This document shows positions 56,215 through 64,000 of a stretch of 64,000 bases of DNA, one piece after another. A program made the position numbers and the translations under genes. Numbering within the stretch: position 1 is the first letter of the stretch; each line of letters begins with the position of its first letter. This stretch comes from Catenulispora sp. GP43. GTDB taxonomy: Bacteria; Actinomycetota; Actinomycetes; Streptomycetales; Catenulisporaceae. Location: the NCBI RefSeq assembly GCF_041260665.1, contig NZ_JBGCCT010000001.1, forward strand, positions 735,263 to 799,262, read 5' to 3'. Below the pieces are notes generated by a model, which searched no databases, was not told the DNA's origin, and saw nothing but the letters and a program-made list of their open reading frames with translations.

Positions 56215-57060
56215 CTACCCGATCTCCCGCAACCGCGGCAGCTCCGCCGCCAGCTGCTCGGCCCGCGCCACCGGGTCGTCGGTCTGCAGGATCAGCAGCG
56301 GGTCGCTGATCCCGATCGCCGCGAACTCCTCGACCGTGCGCCGCAGCGCGTCGAAGTCGTCGCCGACCCGGATCTGCACCGAGCGGCGGATGGTCGCCGG
56401 GTCGCGGCCGATGTCGGCGCAGTGCCGGTCCAGGACCGCCGAGGCCTCCGCGACGTCCGCCGGGGCGCCGCCGGCGGCGTTCCACACCGCCGCGTACTCG
56501 GCGGCCATGCGCAGCGTGCGCTTGCGGCCGCTGCCGCCGATCCAGATCGGCGGGTGCGGGCTCTGTACCGGCTTGGGCTCGGCGATCGCGTCCTTGAGCT
56601 GGTAGTGCTTGCCGTCGAAGGTGGTGCGGGGCTCGGTCCACAGGGAGGTGATGATCTTCAGTGCCTCCGCCAGCCGGTCCGCGCGGTCGCCGGCCGTGCC
56701 GAAGGGCAGTCCGAGCATCGTGTGCTCGTTCTCGGCCCAGGCCGCGCCGATGCCGAACTCCAGGCGGCCGCCCGACAGGTGGTCGACCGTGACCGCCATC
56801 TTCGCCAGCTCGGCGGGGTGGCGGTAGGTGTTGCCGGTGACCGAGACCCCGATGCGCACGTGCGACGTCAGCGCCGCCATGCCCGCCAGGGCCGTCCAGG
56901 CCTCGAAGATGTCCTTGGTCTCGTCGCCGCCGAGGCTGGCGAAGTGGTCCATGTTCCAACAGTGGTCGAAGCCGGCTTCGTCGGCGATGCGCCAGACGGC
57001 CTTGTACTCCTCGATCGTCGCGTCCTGGCTGAGCTTGATCCCGTAACGGAGGTTCGCCAT
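56215..57060 (-). CDS. LLM-class F420-dependent oxidoreductase
   Basis: The 281-aa protein has the luciferase-like TIM barrel: GFDHCWNMDHFASLG near residue 30, MAALTSHVRIGVSVTGNTYRHPAELAKMAVTVDHLSGGRLEFGIGA-type core near 60-105 and HPPIWIGGSGRKRTLRMAAEYA near 165. These segments match F420-dependent members rather than FMN luciferases. Actinomycetes make F420, so the cofactor call is reasonable. It follows the LAL-like gene by 24 bases on the same strand and is probably co-transcribed with it. Substrate unknown. Confidence 0.88.
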   Translation of the reverse strand: MANLRYGIKLSQDATIEEYKAVWRIADEAGFDHCWNMDHFASLGGDETKDIFEAWTALAGMAALTSHVRIGVSVTGNTYRHPAELAKMAVTVDHLSGGRLEFGIGAAWAENEHTMLGLPFGTAGDRADRLAEALKIITSLWTEPRTTFDGKHYQLKDAIAEPKPVQSPHPPIWIGGSGRKRTLRMAAEYAAVWNAAGGAPADVAEASAVLDRHCADIGRDPATIRRSVQIRVGDDFDALRRTVEEFAAIGISDPLLILQTDDPVARAEQLAAELPRLREIG

Positions 57061-57084
57061 ACGCCAGTCCTACCCCATCGACGC

Positions 57085-59250
57085 CTACTTCGCCGTCAGC
57101 GCTCCGAGCTTCTTGCGCGCCCGCTTCCCGGCGAGTTCCTCCTCCGCCCGCGCCAGCCAGGGCCACGCGCCCAGCGCCGCGAAGCGGTCGGCCGCGGCCT
57201 CCAGCCGCGCCGGGTCCCCGTTCTGACGCCCGAAGGCGAGCAGCGTGCGCGCTTCCTCGTAGCGGTCGTCGGTCTCGGCGTGCAGCCGCAGGGCCTTCTC
57301 GAAGTGCAGCTTCGCCTTGCCGCCCTTGGCCTGGCCGACCTGTCCGAGGCAGCGTTCGGCGACGGCGCGGACCACGATCGACATCGACGCGGTCGAGGCC
57401 TCCCTCGCCTGCTCGGCCACCTCCCGCGCCCGAGCGACCTGCCCGGCCCGCACCAGCGCCTCGACCAGATCCCCGGCCACCGGCAACACCGACGGGTCCC
57501 GCACGCCCAGCCGTTCCAGCCCCTCGGCGACCCGGCCCAGCGCGGCCGCCGCCGCGTCCCACTGGCGGTCGGCCAGCAACGCGACACCGATGGCGTGCTG
57601 CGGCCACAGCCCATAAGCCTCGGACCCCGAGGACTCGGCCTCGAGCGCCGCCGCGTCCTCGACCGGCGCGCCCATCAGGGAACTGACACGCAGCACCAGT
57701 CCGCGCGCCACCGCCCGGATCGGCCCCTGCCCCAGCCGGGACGCCAGCGCGGCCGCCTCCATCGCGTCGTCCCGGGCCGCCGGCCAGCGCCCCGAACGGA
57801 AGCCCACCTCGGCCCGCACGGCCAACAGAGCGGGCAGATGTTCGGCCGCCCCATACGCGCGCAATAAGGCGATTGAGCGGTCCAGTACCGCTGCGGCGCC
57901 TCTGACGTCACACGTCCACATGGCCCCGGCCGCGATCGCCGGCACCGTCAGCGGCCCCATGTCCAGCGGATCGGACAGCAGCGCCGAGGACACCACCGGC
58001 GCCAGCATCGCCTCGGCGTCGATCGCGCGCCCGGCCAGGATCAGGCCGATCGCGGTGGTGTGGCTGCCGGTCTCCAGCAGGGCCTTGATCCCGGTCTGCG
58101 GGGTGCGCGGCACCGAGGTGCGGGTCGCGATGCCGTCCAGGCGGTGGTGCAGCGTCGCGTCGTCGGTGAGGACGCGCGCCTCCCGGATCGCCCGTCCCAC
58201 GCCGCCCAGATCGCCGAGCAGCCGCGCGGTGTCGGCGGCGCCGGCGAGCCAGCGGGCCCGGGCGCCCGGATCAGGGGACAGACTCGCCGCGCGTCCGTAC
58301 GAGGACCGCGCGGCCTCCAGCGCCCCGCGCATCCGCGCGCCGTCCGCGGCCCGGCCCAGCGCCTCGGCCGCCGGGCCGTCGGTGCCGGCCGCCGCGCCGG
58401 CGAGGTGCCGGGCCAGAATCTCGCCCTTCTCGGCTTCCCGCAGTTCGGAGATGGCGTCGACGAACGCCGCGTGTGTCGCCTGACGCTCGGTCGGAGTGGC
58501 GGTGGCGTATATGGAGGTCGCGACACCGAGGTCGCGGAACCGCCAGCCGGAGGTCGTGGCCTCCACGACGCCGTCGGCGACCGCCGGGGCCAGATCGCCG
58601 ACCCGCAGCCCGAGGTGCTCCAGCGCGCCGCCGACCTCGTCGATGTGACCGGTCGCGCTGGCGGCCAGGACGAGGAGCGCCTGGGTGGTCGCCTTCGGCA
58701 GGTCCCCGGACCCGGCCGGTCGCTGCACCTGCACCGCCACCGCACCGAGCGCGCCGAACGGGGCCCGGCGCACATCGTCGACCCCGATGACCCAGGCCAC
58801 CGGCGCCAGGCGGGTGGCCCGGACCGCGACCGCGATCGCGGTCGCCGACGGCTTGTCCAGCAGATGCGCGTCGGCGATCACCGCGACCACCGGCTGCACC
58901 GCCGCCGCCTGCGCGAGCAGTTCCCCGGCGGCCCGCCCGACGTGGCCGGCCCCGCGTTCGAGGTCGAGTCCGGCCTCGCCGTCGAGCAGCGGCCGGATCA
59001 GATCGGCCAGCCCGGAGAACGCTGAAAGCCCGCGCTCCGAAAGCCCGTACGCCGCGGTCTGCTCGACCCGGACCGGCTCGACCCGGACCTGCCCGGCCTG
59101 CGGATCACCGCCGGCCCGCAGCAGGGTCAAGCCTTCGACGACGGGGCCCGCGATCGCCGCGAGGTCCGTCGGAGCCGCCCCGCCGAGCAGGACGACGCCG
59201 CCCAAGCCACGCCGCACATGCTCAAGGAGGGTCTGCAGGGGCTGCCGCAT
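57085..59250 (-). CDS. LAL/MalT-like ATPase-TPR protein lacking Walker A and DNA-binding domain
   Basis: This 721-aa protein looks like a large LuxR-type (LAL) regulator from which the essential ends are missing. The N-terminal part resembles an AAA/STAND ATPase (VLLGGAAPTDLAAIAG where a P-loop would be, then VVAVIADAHLLDKPSATAIAVA as a degenerate Walker B), and residues 290-715 form TPR-like helices (ARSSYGRAASLSPDPGARAR). There is no GKT/GKS P-loop and no C-terminal LuxR helix-turn-helix. It may be a non-ATP-binding signalling scaffold. The LLM oxidoreductase gene follows directly. Confidence 0.65.
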   Translation of the reverse strand: MRQPLQTLLEHVRRGLGGVVLLGGAAPTDLAAIAGPVVEGLTLLRAGGDPQAGQVRVEPVRVEQTAAYGLSERGLSAFSGLADLIRPLLDGEAGLDLERGAGHVGRAAGELLAQAAAVQPVVAVIADAHLLDKPSATAIAVAVRATRLAPVAWVIGVDDVRRAPFGALGAVAVQVQRPAGSGDLPKATTQALLVLAASATGHIDEVGGALEHLGLRVGDLAPAVADGVVEATTSGWRFRDLGVATSIYATATPTERQATHAAFVDAISELREAEKGEILARHLAGAAAGTDGPAAEALGRAADGARMRGALEAARSSYGRAASLSPDPGARARWLAGAADTARLLGDLGGVGRAIREARVLTDDATLHHRLDGIATRTSVPRTPQTGIKALLETGSHTTAIGLILAGRAIDAEAMLAPVVSSALLSDPLDMGPLTVPAIAAGAMWTCDVRGAAAVLDRSIALLRAYGAAEHLPALLAVRAEVGFRSGRWPAARDDAMEAAALASRLGQGPIRAVARGLVLRVSSLMGAPVEDAAALEAESSGSEAYGLWPQHAIGVALLADRQWDAAAAALGRVAEGLERLGVRDPSVLPVAGDLVEALVRAGQVARAREVAEQAREASTASMSIVVRAVAERCLGQVGQAKGGKAKLHFEKALRLHAETDDRYEEARTLLAFGRQNGDPARLEAAADRFAALGAWPWLARAEEELAGKRARKKLGALTAK

Positions 59251-59315
59251 GCGTATCAGCCTACTGGTGGAACGCTCGCGATATGTCGGATCCCGTCAAC
59301 CGTGCTCCTGTTGAG

Positions 59316-59330
59316 ACCTGTGAGACAGGT
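59316..59330. promoter_or_regulatory. Short inverted repeat between two minus-strand genes
   Basis: ACCTGT-GAG-ACAGGT lies in the 135-base gap between the DUF3052 and LAL-like genes, about 65 bases upstream of the latter's start. It could be an operator for the LAL-like gene or a small hairpin after DUF3052; neither can be confirmed. Confidence 0.3.
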
Positions 59331-59385
59331 GTGAGCGGTGGGTCGGCCGCTTCCGGCGCGTCCGATCTCCCCGCCACGGCCGCGG

Positions 59386-59835
59386 CTAGCGCCGGTCGAG
59401 CCGGTACACCAGCTTCAGGCCGGACCACGTGGCGTCGATCGCCGCGATCTTGACGTCGACCAGCCCGATCGGCAGCGCGAGCGCGTCCTCGCGGACCGCG
59501 CTCTCCGAGACGTCGGTCACGATGCCCGAGGCCTTCTTCGGCCAGCACATCCACAGCGCGCCGCTCTTGGTGAGCAGAGACGGAAGCGTCGCGTAGTGCT
59601 CGGTGAGCGTCGCGCGGTCCTTGGCGAACGCCACGATCACGTCGTAGGGGCCCGCGCCGCCGTCCTCGGTCGTCTCCACCGTCACGTCGTAGGGCAGCGG
59701 CTGGGGATCGAAGCCGTCGGGCGCGTCGTGGAAGAGCACGTAGTGCCCGGCCTTGATGCCGAGCTTCTTGGGCAACGGGGTGCCGGAGTAACCGGAGGAC
59801 TGCGGGGAGGTCACCTCCGCAACACTAGTCGTCAC
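59386..59835 (-). CDS. DUF3052 family protein
   Basis: The 149-aa soluble protein matches DUF3052: GYSGTPLPKKLGIKAGHYVL near residue 15, YDVIVAFAKDRATLTEHYATL, and WMCWPKKASGIVTDVSESAVRE near 94. Family members are small, widespread in actinobacteria and of unknown function. It is divergent from the response-regulator gene (106 bases). Confidence 0.9.
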   Translation of the reverse strand: MTTSVAEVTSPQSSGYSGTPLPKKLGIKAGHYVLFHDAPDGFDPQPLPYDVTVETTEDGGAGPYDVIVAFAKDRATLTEHYATLPSLLTKSGALWMCWPKKASGIVTDVSESAVREDALALPIGLVDVKIAAIDATWSGLKLVYRLDRR

Positions 59836-59941
59836 AGTTCCGTAAGCACTGGAAAGCCCCGATCAGCACCGCGCGCGGTGTTTCCTTGGAACGGGACAAG
59901 ACGGACTGGCACAATGTGATCTCCAGGAGGACGCCGACCAG

Positions 59942-60751
59942 ATGACCACGCCGGACACCACCGATGCAGCGCTCGGTAATGACATAGCCGCTGAGCGTCA
60001 CGACGGCGAGCCGCCCCTGGACATCCTGGTCGTCGACGACGACGCCACCGTCGCCGAGGTCGTCGCCGCGTACCTCACGCGCGCCGGCTACCGCGTCCGC
60101 CGGGCCGCCGACGGACCCTCGGCCGTCGCCGCGGCGGCCGAGCATCTGCCGGACCTGATGGTGCTGGACCTGATGCTCCCCGGCTTCGACGGCTACGAGG
60201 TGCACAAGCGGGTGCGGGCCCTCGGCGAGGTCCCGGTCATCATGCTCACGGCGCGCGGCGAGGAGGGCGACCGGATCCTGGGCCTCCAGGTCGGCGCCGA
60301 CGACTACGTCACCAAGCCGTTCAGCCCGCGGGAGCTGGTGCTGCGCGCGGGCAGCGTGCTGCGCCGGTCGCGCGGGCACGGCCGGGGCGGTGCCGGCGGT
60401 GCGGGCGGCCCGGGCGGCGCCGAGCCGCAGGCCCCTGAGGTCCTCACCCTGGGCCGCCTGGAGGTGGACCTCACCGCGCACCGGGCCCGGCTGGCCGGGG
60501 AACCGCTGGCCCTGACCGGCCGCGAGTTCGACCTGCTGGCGTTCCTGATGGCCAACCCCGGCCAGGCGTTCAGCCGCGCCGAGCTCATGCGGCAGGTGTG
60601 GGGCTGGTCGTTCGGCGACCAGTCGACGGTGACGGTGCACGTGCGGCGGCTCCGGGAGAAGATCGAGCCCGATCCGGCCGCGCCCTCACTGATCGTCACG
60701 GTCTGGGGAGTCGGCTACCGGCTCGAGGCTTCGGGGGGTCCCGGTGCGTGA
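59942..60751 (+). CDS. OmpR-family response regulator
   Basis: The 269-aa regulator has a receiver domain at about residues 25-140 with the acidic pair VVDDD near 31-34, the phosphoacceptor D76 in MVLDLMLPG, and the conserved Thr and Lys in MLTARG and VTKPFSPREL. A Gly-rich linker joins it to the winged helix (LTGREFDLLAFL, GDQSTVTVHVRRLREKIE). It is paired with the sensor kinase, whose GTG start overlaps its end by 8 bases. GGAGGA lies upstream of the ATG. Target genes are unknown; the DUF1906-CWB2 gene lies downstream. Confidence 0.93.
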   Translation: MTTPDTTDAALGNDIAAERHDGEPPLDILVVDDDATVAEVVAAYLTRAGYRVRRAADGPSAVAAAAEHLPDLMVLDLMLPGFDGYEVHKRVRALGEVPVIMLTARGEEGDRILGLQVGADDYVTKPFSPRELVLRAGSVLRRSRGHGRGGAGGAGGPGGAEPQAPEVLTLGRLEVDLTAHRARLAGEPLALTGREFDLLAFLMANPGQAFSRAELMRQVWGWSFGDQSTVTVHVRRLREKIEPDPAAPSLIVTVWGVGYRLEASGGPGA

Positions 60752-61904
60752 CCTGTTGCTGATCTTCGCCATGGGCGCCGGCTCCGCGGTCGGCGCCTCG
60801 CTCATCGGCTGGCTGGCGCTGCGGAGCCTGCGCGGGCGTTCGCTGCGGGCCTCGCTGTTCGCCTCGGCCGCGACCGGGGTCCTGGCGGTCGTCGCCGGCA
60901 TCGTGATCGCCTCCCGGGCGATGTTCCTGTCCTCGCACGACGCCGGGGTCTCGGTCATCGTCTCGCTGTCCGGCGCGGCGGTGACGCTGGCGCTGGCCAC
61001 CCTGCTGGGCCGCAGCGTCGCGGACGACAGCCGCACGCTGCGCAGTGCCCTGCAGGCCCTGGGCCAGGACGAGTCGATCCCGGGCCCGGCCCCGCACGGC
61101 AGGGCCCTGATGACCGGCGAGCTGGCCGCCCTGGACCGCGAACTGCGCGCCACACGAGCGAAACTGGCCGAGTCGCGGGAACGGGAGCGCGCACTGGAGC
61201 GCTCCCGGCGCGAGCTGGTCGCCTGGGTCTCGCACGATCTGCGCACGCCGCTGGCCGGGCTGCGCGCCATGGCCGAGGCCCTGGAGGACGGCGTCGCCAC
61301 CGACCCGGCCCGCTACCACATGCAGATGCGGCTGGCCGCGGACCGGCTGGCCGGCATGGTGGACGACCTGTTCGAGCTCTCGCGGATCCACGCCGGCGCG
61401 CTGCGCCTGACCCTGGAGTCGGTGGCGCTAGCCGACCTGGTGGACGGCGCGCTGGCCGAGGGGCAGCCGCTGGCCCGGGCCCGCGGGATCGAGCTTTCGG
61501 GAGTGGTCACGGGCCCGGCCACGGTGCGCGGCGATGTCAGGGAACTGTCACGGGCGCTGTCGAACCTGGTGGTGAACGCGATCCGGCACACCCCCGAGGA
61601 CGGCACGGTGCGCATCGAGGCCTCGGCGCTGGCCCCGGCCGGCGCGGACGGCGAGCCGCGGGTGCTGCTGGCCGTGACCGACGCCTGCGGCGGGATCCCG
61701 GACGAGGACCTGGAGCGGGTCTTCGACGTGGCGTGGCGCGGGACGGCCGCGCGCACGCCGGAGACGGAGAGCCCGGTCGGGGCCGGGGCGGGCCTGGGGC
61801 TGGCGATCGTGCGGGGCATCGCTGAAGCGCATTCGGGTGCTGTCACGGTGGGCAACGTCGACGGCGGATGTCGCTTTGAGATGCTTTTACCCATCCCGGC
61901 GTGA
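60744..61904 (+). CDS. Two-component sensor histidine kinase
   Basis: The 386-aa membrane kinase has two or three N-terminal helices (residues 3-25, 38-60, 68-90), a coiled-coil linker, the H box VSHDLRTPLAGL with His164 near residue 164, the N box NLVVNAIRHTPED and the G boxes TDACGGIPDEDL and GAGAGLGLAIVRGI. The extracytoplasmic loop is very short, so it likely senses a membrane or intramembrane signal. It phosphorylates the overlapping response regulator. The GTG start is well supported by the overlap. Confidence 0.93.
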   Translation: MRDLLLIFAMGAGSAVGASLIGWLALRSLRGRSLRASLFASAATGVLAVVAGIVIASRAMFLSSHDAGVSVIVSLSGAAVTLALATLLGRSVADDSRTLRSALQALGQDESIPGPAPHGRALMTGELAALDRELRATRAKLAESRERERALERSRRELVAWVSHDLRTPLAGLRAMAEALEDGVATDPARYHMQMRLAADRLAGMVDDLFELSRIHAGALRLTLESVALADLVDGALAEGQPLARARGIELSGVVTGPATVRGDVRELSRALSNLVVNAIRHTPEDGTVRIEASALAPAGADGEPRVLLAVTDACGGIPDEDLERVFDVAWRGTAARTPETESPVGAGAGLGLAIVRGIAEAHSGAVTVGNVDGGCRFEMLLPIPA

Positions 61905-61988
61905 AGTTCTGGGCGTTTATGTTGAGGTAATACCTGCGATGCCGACGTAGGGCCCCTAGGGTGGTCCGGACTTACGGAGGGGATCGTT

Positions 61989-63872
61989 ATGAAGCGCATT
62001 CGTTTGACCGCATCCGCCGTCGCCGCCTCGTCCCTGGGATCTCTCGGACTGGTCGGCCTCGCGGCGACCGACGCCCACGCCGCGTCGGCCACCCCCAACA
62101 CGGCGTTCAGCGGCAAGGGCTTCGACACCTGTGTCGCGCCGAGCTCGACGCAGATGGACGACTGGTACGCGCACTCGCCATACCGGGGCGTCGGGGTCTA
62201 CATCGGCGGGGCGTCCTACCACCCCGACCAGGACTGCAAGTCCTCCGCGAACCCGAACCCCCCGGCGGACGGCGGCTACAACGCCGACTGGGTCCAGCAC
62301 CAGGCCGCGACCGGCTGGGGAATGTGGGCCATCTACGCCGGGCAGCAGGGACCGACGCTGACCGCCGCGGGTGCCGACCCGGTAGCCCTCGGCGTCTCGG
62401 ACGCCAAGGACGCGGTCGCGAAGGCCGGCGCCCTCGGGTTCGGCTCGGGCACGACGATCTTCGTCGACATGGAGCCCTACCACGAGGACGCGACCGCGAA
62501 GGCCGTGGTGGCGTATCTGAAGAGCTTCGGCAACGCGCTGAACGGGACCGGCTTCAAGCTCGGCCTGTACGGCACCTCGGGCAACCCGGCCAGCGGCCAC
62601 AGCGCTGTCGGCGACGCGGCCGCGGACCCGGGGCTCCAGGCCCAGATCTCCGCCGTGGACATCTCCGGCAGCACCTCGGACCAGCCGAACTTCAACGCCA
62701 CGACGAACGACCCGTACGTCCCGGCGACCGACTGGGCCAAGCACCAGCGCATCCACCAGTACTTCCTGGACGTGACGCGCCAGTACGGCAGCTCGCCGGC
62801 GATCCAGGTCGACGAGGACGAGGTGGACCTGTCGCCCACTTCGCACGTGACCCTCGACCCGTCGCAGGTGCACGCCGTCCGCTGGGCCGGCAACGACCGC
62901 ATCGGCACGGCGATCGCCGTGTCCCAGAAGCTGTGGCCGGCCACGAACAACAGCCTGGCCGACTTCTACGCCCCGGCCGACAAGCGCCCGCTGGCCAAGA
63001 CCGCGGTGCTGAGCCGCTCGGACGACTTCGCCGACGCCCTCGGCGGCTCCGCCCTGGCCGCCCACGACAGCGGACCGCTGCTGCTGACCGAGACCGCGAG
63101 CCTGAACCCGGCGACCTCCGCCGAGCTGAAGCGGACGCTGGCCCCCGGCTCCACCGTCTACCTCCTGGGCGGCGAGAAGGCCCTGTCCCCGGCCGTACTC
63201 ACGGCGGTGCAGAAGCTGGGCTTCAACCCGGTCCGCCTCGCCGGCGACGACCGCTTCACCACCTCGGTGAAGATCGCCCAGCAGATGGCCGGCGACATGA
63301 AGGATGCCGGCGGGCACCCGGCTGTGCAGCGTGTCCTGCTGGCGACCGCGTCGCTGTTCCCGGACGCCCTCGCGGCGGGCACGGCGGCGGGCGCGACCCC
63401 CGACACCGTGCTGGTGCTGACCAACGGCACGCAGATGCCCGCGGCGACCGCGTCCTTCCTGCACCAGTGGGCGGGCACCCCGGCGGGCGCGAACGTCTAC
63501 CCGGTCGGCGGCGCGGCCAACACCGCGGCCAAGACCCTCGGCAGCGCGGTCCCGGCCGGCAACCTGAAGCTGAACGGCCTGGTCGGCGCCGACCGCTACG
63601 CCACCGCCGCCCTGGTGGCGCACCAGTTCTTCGGCGCCACCGGCACCCCGCACATGTACGCGGTCGCCACCGGCCAGAACTGGGCGGACGCCCTGTCCGG
63701 CGGCGCGGCGATGGGCACGCTGGACGGGCCGCTGCTGCTGACGCCGCCGACCTCGCTGGCTCCGGCCACCCGCGGGTTCCTCAATGACGAGAAGGCCGGC
63801 GGCTCGATCGAGGTCGGCGTGGTGCTCGGCGGTACGGCGGCGGTTTCGAACGCGGTTCTGAACAGCCTGTAA
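61989..63872 (+). CDS. Secreted DUF1906 (glycoside-hydrolase-like) protein with three CWB2 repeats
   Basis: The 627-aa protein has a signal peptide (ASAVAASSLGSLGLVGLAAT, cleaved near AHA), a DUF1906/Rv2525c-like TIM-barrel domain at about residues 40-290 (GKGFDTCVAPSSTQMDDWY, RGVGVYIGGASYHPD, TTIFVDMEPYHED with acidic residues where glycosidases have catalytic ones) and three CWB2 repeats from about 295 (VRWAGNDRIGTAIAVS ...) to the end. GGAGGGG precedes the ATG. It is 84 bases after the two-component system and may be part of its regulon. It probably acts on or attaches to the cell wall. Confidence 0.92.
   Translation: MKRIRLTASAVAASSLGSLGLVGLAATDAHAASATPNTAFSGKGFDTCVAPSSTQMDDWYAHSPYRGVGVYIGGASYHPDQDCKSSANPNPPADGGYNADWVQHQAATGWGMWAIYAGQQGPTLTAAGADPVALGVSDAKDAVAKAGALGFGSGTTIFVDMEPYHEDATAKAVVAYLKSFGNALNGTGFKLGLYGTSGNPASGHSAVGDAAADPGLQAQISAVDISGSTSDQPNFNATTNDPYVPATDWAKHQRIHQYFLDVTRQYGSSPAIQVDEDEVDLSPTSHVTLDPSQVHAVRWAGNDRIGTAIAVSQKLWPATNNSLADFYAPADKRPLAKTAVLSRSDDFADALGGSALAAHDSGPLLLTETASLNPATSAELKRTLAPGSTVYLLGGEKALSPAVLTAVQKLGFNPVRLAGDDRFTTSVKIAQQMAGDMKDAGGHPAVQRVLLATASLFPDALAAGTAAGATPDTVLVLTNGTQMPAATASFLHQWAGTPAGANVYPVGGAANTAAKTLGSAVPAGNLKLNGLVGADRYATAALVAHQFFGATGTPHMYAVATGQNWADALSGGAAMGTLDGPLLLTPPTSLAPATRGFLNDEKAGGSIEVGVVLGGTAAVSNAVLNSL

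Positions 63873-64000
<128 letters not shown>

Overview
This is a very GC-rich, densely coded chromosomal segment from a mycothiol-producing actinomycete. Supporting evidence is partial mshA at the left end, mshD, an orphan GlnR regulator, the c-di-GMP-responsive anti-sigma factor RsiG, an HbhA-type locus, class II fructose bisphosphatase, PPK1/CHAD/MutT1 next to pst, and frequent GTG starts with GTGA or ATGA overlaps. From memory, gene content and order resemble conserved core blocks of Streptomyces (the mshA to pst region) and of Streptomyces and Mycobacterium (ispH-xseA-xseB-glpX). The two large CWB2-repeat surface proteins and several lineage-specific features make a Catenulispora-like genus plausible, but this is an inference. 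The last ~100 bases are only G and C homopolymers, so the window ends at a poor-quality contig edge.

Layout. 1-7.2 kb: mshA (partial), a TetR regulator, a secreted S53 peptidase, then an XRE regulator, HbhA-like protein, DUF2516 protein and alpha/beta hydrolase. 7.2-12.6 kb: MarR with a divergent drug-type MFS pump, a PadR-HAAS pair, and a YCII (DGPF) protein with an ECF42 sigma factor. 12.7-19.2 kb: DUF5996, asparaginase, RsiG, YgfZ, a secreted HExxH protein, a Fur-family regulator, nitrobindin and a 34-aa membrane protein. 19.3-27.3 kb: a sulfurtransferase operon behind a Cys-rich leader peptide, an ECF sigma/anti-sigma pair, LmeA, a Tyr/Gln-rich membrane protein, MoaD-like and hydrolase genes, then glnR-mshD. 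27.5-37.8 kb: a class F sortase with a probable surface protein, and a phosphate/polyphosphate block (ppk, CHAD, mutT1, pstS, a fused pstC-pstA, pstB) with PHO boxes before pstS. 38-46.5 kb is accessory: a cupin, an ArsR/MFS pair, a TolB-CWB2 protein, a broken Doc toxin with an intact antitoxin, ychF and a frameshifted surface-protein gene. 46.5-54 kb: rmuC, DUF6542, ispH, xseA, xseB, glpX and DUF4245, with a GNAT gene wedged antisense between xseA and xseB. 54-64 kb: an MFS-winged-helix fusion, an F420-type oxidoreductase with a degenerate LAL-like protein, DUF3052, a two-component system and a DUF1906-CWB2 protein.

How the genes work together. MshA and MshD are the first and last enzymes of mycothiol synthesis. 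The Pst, PPK, CHAD and MutT1 genes form a phosphate-acquisition and polyphosphate module probably controlled by PhoP at the pstS promoter. RsiG implies a WhiG/c-di-GMP developmental switch elsewhere in the genome.

No clearly new multigene defence or biosynthetic system was found. The most notable points are the PstC-PstA fusion with a 21-bp intercistronic hairpin before it, the cysteine leader peptide, a TGTCGA-N17-CGAC promoter matching the ECF42 class, the RsiG half-site variant, the inverted repeats at the hbhA locus, and two freshly broken genes (doc and a surface-protein gene).
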